Shown: in pieces, positions 8,948 to 18,460 of the stretch
Numbering within the stretch: the stretch's first letter is position 1
Layout: each line of letters opens with the position of its first letter
Assembly: GCF_014268615.1 (NCBI RefSeq)
Contig: NZ_JABWQV010000003.1
Span: 1 to 64,000, forward strand
From: Pseudomonas tehranensis
GTDB taxonomy: Bacteria > Pseudomonadota > Gammaproteobacteria > Pseudomonadales > Pseudomonadaceae
Reading direction: 5' to 3'
DNA: 64,000 nt
Made by a program: the position numbers and the translations under genes
The notes under the pieces: model-generated
Seen by the model: only the letters and a program-made list of their open reading frames with translations
Database searches by the model: none
Told to the model about the DNA's origin: nothing

Positions 8948-10939
8948 ATGGGCAAGCCTGTATTGAAAGCCTGCGGTTACACGTTGTGCGTCGGTTGCTG
9001 CCTGGGCGCAGCCGTGAACGTCGCGGCGCAAACCGAGCTGGCTCCGGTCACGGTGACGGCGAACAAAATCGAACAGCTCCAGGAAACGGTTCCAGCCAGT
9101 CTGTCGGTGCTGACGGGTGAAGACCTGCGCAAGGGCGGCATCCATGACCTGGAAGACCTGGCGCGAGCCACTCCCGGCTTTACCTTCCAGCCCTTTGGCC
9201 AGTCGGGCACGAACCTGCCGGTGGTGCGCGGCCTGACTGCCAGCCCCACGGCGTTTTCCTCCTCGATGCTGATGTTGGTCGACGGCGTGCCGACCTTGAT
9301 GGGGCAGGGCTTTGACCACAACCTGTTGGGGGTGGAACGCATCGAAATCCTGCGTGGACCGCAGTCGACTCTGTATGGCCGCAACGCAGAAGCCGGCGTA
9401 TTGAGCCTCCATACTCGCCAGCCCGAAGCGCTGCCCTATGCCCGGATCGAAGCCGGTGCTGGCAGTCGCGACGAGCGCACCCTGGGCGTGGATGCCAGTA
9501 CCGCGCTGCTCCCGGACACGCTGTACGCCGGGGTTTCCGGGCAATGGCTGGAGCGCGATGGCTACGTTGACAACGACTGGCGCGGCGGGCAGGCCGATGA
9601 TCGTGAACGCCACAGTGCCCGTATGGTGCTGCGCTGGACGCCCACGTTGGCCACAGACGTCAACCTGCGCTACAGCCGCCAGGACTATCGCGACGGCGGT
9701 GCCCAGTGGGGAGCGGCGGATTCATCTCGGCGCCAGGTGCGCTCCGGCACCTCGAGCTGGAACCATTCCAGTGGCCGCAGCCTGTCTTTGGACGTGCAGC
9801 ATGAGTTCGAGTCGGGCCTGAAGCTGCGCTCGATCACTGCACGCAATGACTTCTACGACCGGGTTCGCCAAGACACCGATTTCCAGCCTGCCGACCGCTT
9901 CCACGTCGCCCGTGATTACCACTTCAATACCTTGTCCCAGGAATTTCGCCTGGAAGGCCAGTGGGACGAGAACTCGTGGTTGCTCGGCGTTTATGCGGAC
10001 CACGATGACCACGACCTGTCCTACCAACAGCAACTGCCCGTCAGCCTGTCCCGCACGGATGTGCAACTGGGTGGCAATACCGCGGCGCTGTTCGGCCAGT
10101 GGCTGATGCCCCTGGCCGAACGTTGGACCCTGACTCTCGGCGCCCGCGTCGAACAGGACAAGGTGCGCATAGATCCCCAGGGCGGTAGTGGCCAGAGCCA
10201 GGCGTGGCAACGCTTTACCCCCAAGGTATCACTGCAATACGAATGGCAAACGGATGCCTACCTGTACGCCAGCTATGCCGAAGGTTTTCGCGCCGGAGGT
10301 TTCAATGCCTTCTCCAGAGCCGCCAATTACCCCGGTTATGACCCGGAAAAGGTCAAGACGTATGAGGTCGGCGCCAAGGGTTGGCTGGATGACAGACGCC
10401 TGCGTTACTCGGCGGCGCTGTACTGGATGGACGTGCGCGACATGCAAGTGCAGCAACTGCTCCAACCGGGCGTGGTGTACATCACCAACGCGGCGTCGGC
10501 GCACTCCACGGGGTTGGAACTCGAAGCCCAATACCTTCTCGCTGACAACTGGACGCTGGTCAGCTCCGTGGGCCTGAACCGCACCCGTTTCCAGCGTTTC
10601 AGCGACGGCAACAGTGACTACCAGGGCAATCGCAATCCCTACGCCCCCGACTTCACCGGCCATCTGAGCCTGCGCTACGACGCCCCCGCCGGTTGGTGGG
10701 TCCAGGGTGGCGTGGATGTCGTCGGCAAGACCTACCTGGACTCGGCCAACCAGTACAGCCGTGGCGGCTACGGCTTGATCAACCTCAATGCCGGTTATGA
10801 CATCGGCCGGTACGGCTTCAGTGCCTACGTGAAGAACGCCGCCGACAAGCGCTACGACGCCGTCGGCTATTTGAACGGCACCGCGCGGGTCTACAGCCCG
10901 CCAAGGGAAATCGGCCTGCGCGTGAGCTATGAACTGTGA
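8948..10939 (+). CDS. TonB-dependent outer-membrane receptor of the metabolite cluster
   Basis: This 663-residue receptor has a signal peptide cut near NVAAQ, a TonB-box-like region (ELAPVTVTA), a plug (VERIEILRGPQSTLYGRNAEAGVLSL) and a beta-barrel ending EIGLRVSYEL. The ATG at 8948 is favoured because GGGGAG lies five bases upstream; earlier in-frame starts (8888, 8936) lack a ribosome site and would spoil the signal peptide. It is the first gene of the rightward operon. A divergent AraC regulator and a downstream RhtX/FptX-like permease suggest it imports the ferric or other metal complex of the cluster product, in a role like PdtK or FptA. The ligand is inferred. Confidence 0.88.
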   Translation: MGKPVLKACGYTLCVGCCLGAAVNVAAQTELAPVTVTANKIEQLQETVPASLSVLTGEDLRKGGIHDLEDLARATPGFTFQPFGQSGTNLPVVRGLTASPTAFSSSMLMLVDGVPTLMGQGFDHNLLGVERIEILRGPQSTLYGRNAEAGVLSLHTRQPEALPYARIEAGAGSRDERTLGVDASTALLPDTLYAGVSGQWLERDGYVDNDWRGGQADDRERHSARMVLRWTPTLATDVNLRYSRQDYRDGGAQWGAADSSRRQVRSGTSSWNHSSGRSLSLDVQHEFESGLKLRSITARNDFYDRVRQDTDFQPADRFHVARDYHFNTLSQEFRLEGQWDENSWLLGVYADHDDHDLSYQQQLPVSLSRTDVQLGGNTAALFGQWLMPLAERWTLTLGARVEQDKVRIDPQGGSGQSQAWQRFTPKVSLQYEWQTDAYLYASYAEGFRAGGFNAFSRAANYPGYDPEKVKTYEVGAKGWLDDRRLRYSAALYWMDVRDMQVQQLLQPGVVYITNAASAHSTGLELEAQYLLADNWTLVSSVGLNRTRFQRFSDGNSDYQGNRNPYAPDFTGHLSLRYDAPAGWWVQGGVDVVGKTYLDSANQYSRGGYGLINLNAGYDIGRYGFSAYVKNAADKRYDAVGYLNGTARVYSPPREIGLRVSYEL

Positions 10940-10946
10940 GCTGCGA

Positions 10947-11990
10947 ATGATGAATGGAAGCGACCTGGCAACACCACATCCCCTGCAACCCTACTGGGAC
11001 CTGACTCTGGCCGGCGTGCGCGCCGACGCCTTGCGCATCGCGCTGGAATGGAAGCTGTTCAACCTGCTGCAAGAGCCTGTCACGGCGCAGACCATTGCCC
11101 GCCAGTTGCAACTCGACCCGGTCAACACCGGTTATTGGCTGGAAGCGCTATGGAGCATGGCCTTGCTGGTCCGTGACCAACAGCAACCGCCGCGCTACCA
11201 AAACTCTGCTGTGGCCCACGACTACCTGCGCGCCGAGGCCCCGGACTACTGCGGCGATGCGTGGACGTTCCGCCTGCGCGGGCTTCGGCATTTCGGCGGG
11301 CAGTTGGGCGACCAGGTACGGGCCGGTCAGCCCAGCGGGCAGGCGCCGAACGTGGCGACCACCATCGAGAACTGGACGGCCGCTGCACGTCTGCAATTGG
11401 CCCAGGAGCAACGGGCCGTCACGGTAGAGGTGGCGTTGCGCCTGATGGCAGGGATTCCCGAGTTCGCCCACGCCCGCCGATTCCTGGACTTGGGGGGTGG
11501 CCCGGGTCTGGTAGCGATTGCCTTGGTCCGGGATAACCCGCTGTTGAGTGGCGAGGTGTTCGATTTCCCCCAGACCGTCAGCGTGGCGGAGGAAAATATC
11601 CATAGGGCCGGCCTCCAGCAGCGCCTCAGCGTCCGCGGCGGGGACCTGGCAAACGATGACATCGGCGAGGGGTATGACCTGATCTGGTGTTCTTCAGTGT
11701 TGCACTTTGTCCCGGACCTGGCCGTGAGCCTGGAGAAAATCCATGCCGCATTGCGTCCTGGTGGCGTGCTGGTCAGTGCCCATGCCGAAGTCCCCCTGGA
11801 CCCGGACCTGGCCCGGCGGGTCATGCCTTACTACCTGTCGATGCAAATGCTCGGTCGTCAGGTCACCCAGGCTGGCGGCCTGGCCGATGCGTTGACTCAG
11901 GCCGGTTTCGTCGATATCGACCATTACCCTGAAGTGGCCCTTGCCGTCGCCCCGGTCGCGGTGCAAGTGGCGCGTCGGAGTGGCCCATGA
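10947..11990 (+). CDS. SAM-dependent O-methyltransferase-like protein
   Basis: This 347-residue protein has the two-part layout of secondary-metabolite O-methyltransferases: an N-terminal dimerisation winged helix (residues ~10-90) and a C-terminal Rossmann fold with the SAM motif FLDLGGGPGLVAIAL and the conserved DLIWCSSVLHFVPD segment. The ATG at 10947 has GTGAG six bases upstream; an ATG at 10929 overlaps the receptor stop but has poor spacing. Its stop overlaps the next gene's ATG. It may methylate the product or an intermediate, or detoxify a thiol or thiocarboxylate; the acceptor is unknown. Confidence 0.82.
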   Translation: MMNGSDLATPHPLQPYWDLTLAGVRADALRIALEWKLFNLLQEPVTAQTIARQLQLDPVNTGYWLEALWSMALLVRDQQQPPRYQNSAVAHDYLRAEAPDYCGDAWTFRLRGLRHFGGQLGDQVRAGQPSGQAPNVATTIENWTAAARLQLAQEQRAVTVEVALRLMAGIPEFAHARRFLDLGGGPGLVAIALVRDNPLLSGEVFDFPQTVSVAEENIHRAGLQQRLSVRGGDLANDDIGEGYDLIWCSSVLHFVPDLAVSLEKIHAALRPGGVLVSAHAEVPLDPDLARRVMPYYLSMQMLGRQVTQAGGLADALTQAGFVDIDHYPEVALAVAPVAVQVARRSGP

Positions 11991-13270
11991 AAGGTCAGGA
12001 AAACGCGCGCATGTGGCGCCTGCAGTTGCTGTTCGGCTGGCTCCATTTTGTCCTCGCAGTACCCAGCATTTACCTGCTGCTCGGGCTTCCGCTGGTCATG
12101 CGTGAACACGGTTGGTCCGGCACCGATATCGGGTTGTTCCAACTGACGGGGCTGCCGGCGGTGTTCAAGTTCCTCTTGGCCGTGCCCGTGCAGCGCTATC
12201 GGACCCCCCAAGGGCACTATCGCCTTTGGGCACTGGGGCTGTGCCTGCTGCTGGCGCTGTTGCTGGTGTTGGCCAGTCAGCAGGCGATCACCGCCAATCG
12301 GCTGGTCCTTTTCGGTCTGGCCTTCGCTGCTGGCGTGCTGGCGACCTGGGCCGACATTCCGGTCAACGCCCTGGCCATCAAGTTATTGCCGCAAGCGCAG
12401 CGATTGCGCGCAGGGGGGATCCGTTCGGCGGCGCTGTTCCTCGCCGCCATTGTGGGCGCTGGGGTCATGCTGGTGGTGCAGCAGCGCTGGGGTTGGCAGG
12501 CGCCGTTTCTGTTGATGGCGGCCGGGTTGCTACTGGCCCTGCCGTTTCTCGGGCGCTTGCACGAGGCGGATGGCAATGCTGTCGAGCCCCAGGCATGCAG
12601 GCCGGCCTTGGTGGATTGGTCCGGTTTTTTCCGGCAGCCCGGCGCACGTCTCTGGATCTGGCTGCTGCTCAGCGGTTTCCCCTTTCTTGGTGCGGCGTGG
12701 CTTTACCTCAAACCGCTGTTGCTGGACCAGGGGATGCCTGCGCAGCAGGTGGCCTGGGTTGCCGGCGTCGGCGGCGGGGTGGTCGGCGCCCTGGCGAGCA
12801 TTCTGGGCGCCAGGCTGGTGCAACGCCTGAGCCCGGCCCGGGTGACCCCGTGGTTCATGGTCGGTGCCTGGTTGGCGTTACTGGCCTTGACGGGCGCGGT
12901 ATGGCTCCAGGCCTCGAGCTCGTGGTTGGTGGCGGCGGCTTATCTCCTGGCCATGGCGATGGGCGCGGTATCGAGCCTGATGTTCGGCCTGATGATGTTT
13001 TTCTCCCGTCGTCACCACCAGGCTGATGACTACGGCCTCCAGGCCAGCCTCTTTGTACTCACGCGCCTGTTGGTACCGATCGGTGCCGGCGTGTTGCTCG
13101 ATCGCAGTGGTCCGGCGGGAATGCTTGCCGGTCTGTGCCTGGCAATGCTCGGCGTGTGTGCACTGGCGATCGCTGCGCGACGTTCGATAGCCCAGGCCAC
13201 GGTGGATGCCGGTATCCCCGACAACCGAGCTGACCGAGCTAAAGGCGAATCCGCCCCCCAAGTAAGTTAG
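11987..13270 (+). CDS. MFS permease, RhtX/FptX-like siderophore uptake type
   Basis: This 427-residue inner-membrane protein has about twelve helices and the compact major-facilitator layout without large loops. Single-polypeptide siderophore importers of the RhtX/FptX group have this size and are encoded next to a TonB receptor, as here. Its start overlaps the methyltransferase stop (ATGA). I infer that it moves the metal complex or free product across the inner membrane, in a role like PdtE; an AmpG-like or export role is possible. The C-terminus from about residue 400 is a hydrophilic tail. Confidence 0.78.
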   Translation: MKGQENARMWRLQLLFGWLHFVLAVPSIYLLLGLPLVMREHGWSGTDIGLFQLTGLPAVFKFLLAVPVQRYRTPQGHYRLWALGLCLLLALLLVLASQQAITANRLVLFGLAFAAGVLATWADIPVNALAIKLLPQAQRLRAGGIRSAALFLAAIVGAGVMLVVQQRWGWQAPFLLMAAGLLLALPFLGRLHEADGNAVEPQACRPALVDWSGFFRQPGARLWIWLLLSGFPFLGAAWLYLKPLLLDQGMPAQQVAWVAGVGGGVVGALASILGARLVQRLSPARVTPWFMVGAWLALLALTGAVWLQASSSWLVAAAYLLAMAMGAVSSLMFGLMMFFSRRHHQADDYGLQASLFVLTRLLVPIGAGVLLDRSGPAGMLAGLCLAMLGVCALAIAARRSIAQATVDAGIPDNRADRAKGESAPQVS

Positions 13271-13290
13271 ACCCAATAGGAATGGAGTCC

Positions 13291-15705
13291 ATGAAGGCAA
13301 CCTTAGGTATCTGCTTGATTACCCAGACGCAGCCTCTGATCGAGGATGTGGCATTTGTCGTCGATTATTTGCAGGCCTGTTTGCAGCCTCCGGCAAATAA
13401 TCCCGACTGGCCGCTTTCGATCAGAGGCAACGAGCCGATGCATCGTGCCTTGGGCCCCAGGCCCCACGGCGAAGCTGTCCTGGAGACTTTGATGGTCCAG
13501 GCCCAGCAGTATTTGCAGGGCAACCCGTGCGTGGCGGCGGCGCTGCCCGACTTGTGGGTGCTGACCTTCGATTCGCCCCAAGCCGCCCGGCAAAGCTTGC
13601 GCCGACAAGCTCCGCCGTTGTCCAACGAACTGTTCATTCTCGATCTTTGTCAGCAAAGCGAGGCGGGGGACGAGGATCCCTTTGATGAATTGATCGCCGC
13701 TGCGCCCGTGTCACGCCTGTCGCCTCATTCGGCGCTGCTGTATTGCGCCTTGCCGGCCCTGCCGGGCTGGATGAACCGGGTCGGCGGCAACCGCCATTTG
13801 CGTGTGGCGGGGCAGGACCGCGCTGCGCGTCGGGCGGACCTGCTGCGCATCCTCCTCGATCATTTGGAGCACGCACACTTCAACCGTTTGCTGGCGCGCT
13901 CGATCAGCGGGCCGTTGCTGTCGGTGAGCCTGGCGACGGAAATCACCCGGTTCATGTGCAGTCGCTGGCAGCAGCGTTGGGACTTTCATGCCTACACCGG
14001 GTCGATGGTGGCGGGGTTGATCCAGTCGATGCAGCAGAACGTCGCCGGCACCGGCGTGCGTTGCCTGGGCGGCTGCAACGAACACAGCCTGGCGGTCAGT
14101 GCCATGGCCGGCTGGCAGTTGTTTGGCCGGGCCTACGTGATTGCCGTGACGTCGGGCATGATCGATGAGTTTCGCGGCACCCTGGCCAATCTCAAGCGGC
14201 TGGGGGCTCCGGGGCTGATCGTCTGTGCCGACAGCCCGGAGAACGTCTGGTATGCCTTCCAGGGCACCCACGATCTGGACAACGACGGCTGTCGGGTCAT
14301 CGAGGCCCGGGGGCTGCGCCAAGTCTTCATCCGCAAGGTCGAGGAAATCGGTCCACGCCTGGAAGAGGCCTTCGCCATGCTCGCCGAACGAGCCGAGCCG
14401 GTGTTTATCCTGGCCACCCAGGGGGTGCTGGAATCCCGCCCTCAGGTGCCGCTGGACGTACGCCTGCCCGAGCTCATGTCGACACCGGCCTGGCGCCCCG
14501 ACACGCGGCAGGCCGGCGCGCTGGACCAGGCCCTGGAGCTGATCAATCGCGAGCCGGTGCACCTGCTATGGCAGTGCGGCAAGCTCAGCGCCGAGCAGCG
14601 TCGGCGCGTGTATGCCCTGGCCGAGCGTGGTGCCATCGGCCTGGCGGACAGCATCACCCAACCCGGCAGTGTCGGTCCTTACCACGAGGGACGGGCGGTG
14701 CCCGAATACCTTGGGCCATTGTCTCTGTATGGATTCAGCCGGCGGGTGTACCAGTTCATGCATTGCGAGCATGAGTTGAACGGGGCCCAGGACCACTGCG
14801 TGTTCTTTCTCAAGGGCAAGGTCGACCAGGCTGCCACGCCATTCTCCGAAGGCAAGCTCAAGCGCCAATTGCGGGTGGTGCAGGTCAATCATGAACCGCG
14901 GCATCTTTCACCGTTCACCGATTTGGCGCTGGATGTGCCGCTGGATGCGTTCCTGGACCATATCGAGCGCGGGCTACAGGTCGAACCCCAAGTGCTCGCG
15001 TTGCGGCGCGACAAGCTCCGCGAGATTGCGCAACGTAGCGAAGCCGTGGCGGCGGATCACATCGAGACCCTGCCCATGACCGCCAACTACTTTTTCCATC
15101 GGCTCGGCCATCTGGTACGCGAGCTGATCGAGCATCAGGGGTATCGCTACATCGGCGTCTACGATGTCGGCCGTTGCGGTATTTCGGCGGTGCGTAACGT
15201 GCCACGCACTGACCCGGGATTTTCCGGGTGGTATGGACGGGCGTTGATGGGGGATGCGCTGATGGCCTTGCCCTATATCGCCATGACCGCCGAGGGCAAT
15301 GTCCTGGCGTTCGTGGGCGATGGCGCTCGGGCCCTGGTGCCGGATATCGAGGCACGCCTGGCGCAAGCGCTGGCCGAGGACCCGTGCGCGAACCAGCGCA
15401 ACGTCAGTCTTTTCTACCTCACCAATGGCGTGTTGTCGCTGATCCAGACGTACCTCGACAAACGCTATGCCCACAACGGCGCCCAGCAAGTTGCGGTGAC
15501 CAGCGCCGGGGCAGTGGCTGCGCCAATGGAACGGATCGGCGCCATCAGCGTGCACCGCGAACGCTTGGTCAACTTTGATGAAGCCGCCCTGCGCCAAGCC
15601 CTGTCGCAACCCGGACAACTGAACATCTTCGACGTGTTGCTGGCCCATAACTCGGAGGGCGACGGTTTGAGCCTGGTCTCCGAAACCGCCTGGAACCGTC
15701 AATGA
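13291..15705 (+). CDS. PigD-like thiamine-diphosphate enzyme
   Basis: This 804-residue protein contains a TPP-enzyme core preceded by a ~220-residue N-terminal extension. The PYR-type domain has the expected catalytic Glu in GGCNEHSLAVS (E264). A central domain follows, then a PP-type domain with GDG at about 676 and the TNG that closes the diphosphate motif near 710; the gap is a few residues longer than in acetolactate synthase. Size, extension and adjacency to a PigE-like gene match the prodigiosin enzyme PigD, which decarboxylates pyruvate and adds the acetyl unit to an enal or enoyl acceptor (Stetter-type). The ATG at 13291 has AGGA/GGAG upstream; an ATG at 13282 is possible. Substrates here are inferred only. 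Confidence 0.8.
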   Translation: MKATLGICLITQTQPLIEDVAFVVDYLQACLQPPANNPDWPLSIRGNEPMHRALGPRPHGEAVLETLMVQAQQYLQGNPCVAAALPDLWVLTFDSPQAARQSLRRQAPPLSNELFILDLCQQSEAGDEDPFDELIAAAPVSRLSPHSALLYCALPALPGWMNRVGGNRHLRVAGQDRAARRADLLRILLDHLEHAHFNRLLARSISGPLLSVSLATEITRFMCSRWQQRWDFHAYTGSMVAGLIQSMQQNVAGTGVRCLGGCNEHSLAVSAMAGWQLFGRAYVIAVTSGMIDEFRGTLANLKRLGAPGLIVCADSPENVWYAFQGTHDLDNDGCRVIEARGLRQVFIRKVEEIGPRLEEAFAMLAERAEPVFILATQGVLESRPQVPLDVRLPELMSTPAWRPDTRQAGALDQALELINREPVHLLWQCGKLSAEQRRRVYALAERGAIGLADSITQPGSVGPYHEGRAVPEYLGPLSLYGFSRRVYQFMHCEHELNGAQDHCVFFLKGKVDQAATPFSEGKLKRQLRVVQVNHEPRHLSPFTDLALDVPLDAFLDHIERGLQVEPQVLALRRDKLREIAQRSEAVAADHIETLPMTANYFFHRLGHLVRELIEHQGYRYIGVYDVGRCGISAVRNVPRTDPGFSGWYGRALMGDALMALPYIAMTAEGNVLAFVGDGARALVPDIEARLAQALAEDPCANQRNVSLFYLTNGVLSLIQTYLDKRYAHNGAQQVAVTSAGAVAAPMERIGAISVHRERLVNFDEAALRQALSQPGQLNIFDVLLAHNSEGDGLSLVSETAWNRQ

Positions 15706-15728
15706 ACCTTCGCCAAGGACATACCCCC

Positions 15729-18251
15729 ATGAAATTCGGCTTCATCGCCCATCCGACCTCCATTGCCCTGCAACGCCAGGTGAAGATCATCGACCTGCTG
15801 GACCGCACGCTCGCTGAGCAAGACCGCGGGTATCAGGCTCAGCTCTGGAAGTCACGCAATCTGGTGCCGTTCGCTGACTTCGGGCGCATCGTCAGCGCCA
15901 GCGGCGCGGTGTGCGAGGGCATCTTGCATTACCTGCCGCTGACCGCGGAGCAAATGCTCAGCCAGCCGCGAACCATCGCCGCACGGGTGCTCGAAGGCGT
16001 GCACAGCCTGCAGGAGCAGGGCGCGCAACTGGTCGGCCTCGGTGGCTTCACGGCGATTGTCGGCAACCGCGGGTTGCAGACCCTCGACCGCAGCGGCGTA
16101 CCGGTCACCACCGGGAACTCGTTGACCGCCTACGCCGCCTACAAGAACGTGCTGGAGGCCATGGCCCGACTGGAGGTGGCGCCGCAAGACAGTGAAGTGG
16201 CGGTGGTCGGTTACCCCGGTTCGATTGCTCTGGTCATCGCCAAGCTACTGGCCGGCGACGGTTGCCGCCTGCGCCTGGTGCATCGCGGTAGCGCGCAGCA
16301 GGGCCGTGACAGCCTGGCTTGGCTGCCGGCGCAGTTCCACGGCCAGGTGCAGCTCACGACCGATATCGACAGTTGCTACAAACACGTACGTTTTTACGTC
16401 GCGGCGACGTCCAGCGGCGGCGTGATCGACCCCTATCGGCTCGCGCCTGGGGCCGTGGTGGTGGACGCTGCGTTGCCCCGGGATGTACTGCCGTTTCATC
16501 AAGACCGCCAGGACATCCTGATCATCGACGGCGGTCTGGTGTCGGCCAGCGCCGACTTGCGTTTCGGCACTGAAACCCTGGGGGTGGCGCCGAAAAAATT
16601 CCTCAATGGCTGCCTGGCGGAAACCTTGGTGCTGGCGTTGGAGGGGCGAGCCGAAGCGTTTTCCATCGGTCGCGAATTACCCGAGGAGCGGGTACTGGAA
16701 ATTGGCCGCATCGCTGAACTGCATGGTTTCTCGCCGTCGCCCATGGCCTCTTATGGCGAGCGCCTGACAGACGCGGATTTCCAGGCCCTGCGACGCTTCC
16801 ATCGGACCACGAAAGTCCCCACCACCGTCGAACAACCCGCCGATCAACCGGCTGCCCTGCGGGCCGAAGCCTTGCGTTGTTTCGACCAGCACATCAACCC
16901 GGTGCTGAGGGAGTTCTACCAGTTCAACCACATCGAACGGGTGTTCACCCACGGCAGTGGTTGCTGGCTGACAGACCTGGACGGTGGCCGTTACCTGGAT
17001 TTCGTCGCCGGCTACGGCTGCCTCAATACCGGGCACAATCATCCGCGCATCAGCCAGGCGTTACAGGCCTATCTGCAACAGCAATACCCCACGTTCGTCC
17101 AGTACGTATCGGTGCCCTTGCAGACCAGCCTGCTGGCCCAGCGCCTGAGTGAGCTGGCGCCGGGAAACCTGGATCGGGTGTTTTTCAGCAACTCGGGCAC
17201 CGAGGCGATAGAGGCGGCGTTGAAGCTGGCGATGGCGGCCATGCAGCGACCTCGAATCCTGTATTGCGACAACGGCTATCACGGCAAGACCCTGGGAGCG
17301 CTGTCGGTCACCGGGCGAGACAAGCACCGCGACCCTTTCAAGCCGCTGCTGGCGCGCTGCGATTCGATCCCTTTTGGCGATCTGGCGGCGCTGGAAAGTG
17401 CCTTGCGCCAAGGGGATGTCGGCGCCTTTATTCTCGAACCGATCCAGGGCGAGGGCGGGGTGATCGTGCCTCCGCAGGGCTACCTGAAGCAGGTTCGCGC
17501 ACTTTGCAACGCCTACGACTGCCTGTTGATTGTCGATGAGATCCAGACGGGCCTGGGCCGCACAGGCAAGCTGTTCGCCTGTGAGTGGGAGGCGGTGGTG
17601 CCAGATATCCTGGTGCTGTCCAAATCGTTGTCTGGCGGTGCGGTGCCCATCGGCGCGACGCTGTCCAGCGCGGCGTTGTGGGACCGTGCCTATGGCAGCA
17701 TCGACACCTTTGCGTTGCACACATCGACCTTCGGCGGCGGCAACTTTGCGTCGGCTTCGGCTCTGGCGACGCTTGAGGTGATTGCCGCAGAAGACTTGGC
17801 CGGCAACGCCGCCCGGGTCGGTGGGCAGCTCAAGCAGGCCCTGCAAGAGGCGGTCAGTCCGTACCCGTTCATTCGTGAAGTGCGCGGCGTCGGGTTGATG
17901 ATCGCCATTGAGTTCGAATACAGCTTCAAAGGCGGCGTCGAGGCCTTCGTGCGTGAGTTCGCCAGCCGCATTCCGGGCAATGCGGCGGGCACCTATCGCA
18001 TGCTCTCCGGTAAAGCCAAACGGCATATCGAGGAGGCCATCTGTGAGGTGGAGAAAAACTTCGAGGAGATGTTCGTTTTGCGTTTCGTCAGCAAATTGTC
18101 CCGGGAGCACGGTGTGTTGACCTTTGTCACCGCCAACAACAACCGGGTCATGCGCATCCAGCCTCCACTGGTGCTCAATGACGCCGAAGCACAGCATTTT
18201 GTCGAAGCCTTCAGTGCCGTGTGCGAGGACATGTCGACCTTCCTCGCCTGA
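15729..18251 (+). CDS. PigE-like acyl-thioester reductase / class III aminotransferase fusion
   Basis: This 840-residue protein is a fusion. Residues ~1-370 resemble long-chain acyl-ACP/CoA reductases (GLGGFTAI at 103-110, TTGNSLTA at 127-134, nucleotide-binding GYPGSIA near 161). Residues ~380-840 are a class III PLP aminotransferase (NSGTEAIEAALKLA, VDEIQTGLGRTG, Schiff-base Lys632 in LSKSLSGG). The layout and length match PigE of prodigiosin synthesis, which reduces a thioester to an aldehyde and aminates it so that the product cyclises to a pyrroline. The ATG at 15729 has AAGGA upstream; an alternative ATG at 15702 overlaps the previous stop. A terminator follows. Confidence 0.83.
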   Translation: MKFGFIAHPTSIALQRQVKIIDLLDRTLAEQDRGYQAQLWKSRNLVPFADFGRIVSASGAVCEGILHYLPLTAEQMLSQPRTIAARVLEGVHSLQEQGAQLVGLGGFTAIVGNRGLQTLDRSGVPVTTGNSLTAYAAYKNVLEAMARLEVAPQDSEVAVVGYPGSIALVIAKLLAGDGCRLRLVHRGSAQQGRDSLAWLPAQFHGQVQLTTDIDSCYKHVRFYVAATSSGGVIDPYRLAPGAVVVDAALPRDVLPFHQDRQDILIIDGGLVSASADLRFGTETLGVAPKKFLNGCLAETLVLALEGRAEAFSIGRELPEERVLEIGRIAELHGFSPSPMASYGERLTDADFQALRRFHRTTKVPTTVEQPADQPAALRAEALRCFDQHINPVLREFYQFNHIERVFTHGSGCWLTDLDGGRYLDFVAGYGCLNTGHNHPRISQALQAYLQQQYPTFVQYVSVPLQTSLLAQRLSELAPGNLDRVFFSNSGTEAIEAALKLAMAAMQRPRILYCDNGYHGKTLGALSVTGRDKHRDPFKPLLARCDSIPFGDLAALESALRQGDVGAFILEPIQGEGGVIVPPQGYLKQVRALCNAYDCLLIVDEIQTGLGRTGKLFACEWEAVVPDILVLSKSLSGGAVPIGATLSSAALWDRAYGSIDTFALHTSTFGGGNFASASALATLEVIAAEDLAGNAARVGGQLKQALQEAVSPYPFIREVRGVGLMIAIEFEYSFKGGVEAFVREFASRIPGNAAGTYRMLSGKAKRHIEEAICEVEKNFEEMFVLRFVSKLSREHGVLTFVTANNNRVMRIQPPLVLNDAEAQHFVEAFSAVCEDMSTFLA

Positions 18252-18261
18252 CGCCCGCACG

Positions 18262-18286
18262 AGCCCTTGAAAGAGGGCTTTTGTTT
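18262..18286 (+). terminator. Terminator after the PigE-like gene
   Basis: AGCCCT (18262-18267) pairs with AGGGCT (18274-18279), followed by TTTTGTTT. It separates the first cluster operon from the next promoter region. Confidence 0.7.
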
Positions 18287-18385
18287 ATCTGTTGCGATAC
18301 ACCCCGTCGATTCCTGCTGTCGATGAACTGCTTATCGCAGAGTGGCCGTTCTAAATGCATACGAAAACGGACCTTGCGCATATGA

Positions 18386-18405
18386 AATTCAAAGGCCTTT
18401 GAATT
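18386..18405. promoter_or_regulatory. Perfect 20-bp palindrome upstream of the sulfur-carrier operon
   Basis: AATTCAAAGGCCTTTGAATT is an exact palindrome about 55 bp before the MoeZ-like gene start, in an AT-rich promoter-like spacer. It is preceded by GCATATG and followed by ATTAATCAA, both also present in the 8791-8947 spacer. It is a candidate operator of unknown binder. Confidence 0.5.
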
Positions 18406-18460
18406 GATTAATCAAAGAGCCTGCATGAGAATTACTTACATTCAGTAACAGGTATTAAAC

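Noticed and set aside
17061-18260. 399-codon minus-strand frame
   Set aside because: Antisense to the aminotransferase half of the PigE-like gene, which has clear catalytic motifs.
18427-18445. Fur box before the MoeZ-like gene
   Set aside because: Only about 10 of 19 consensus positions match, which is too weak to list as a site.
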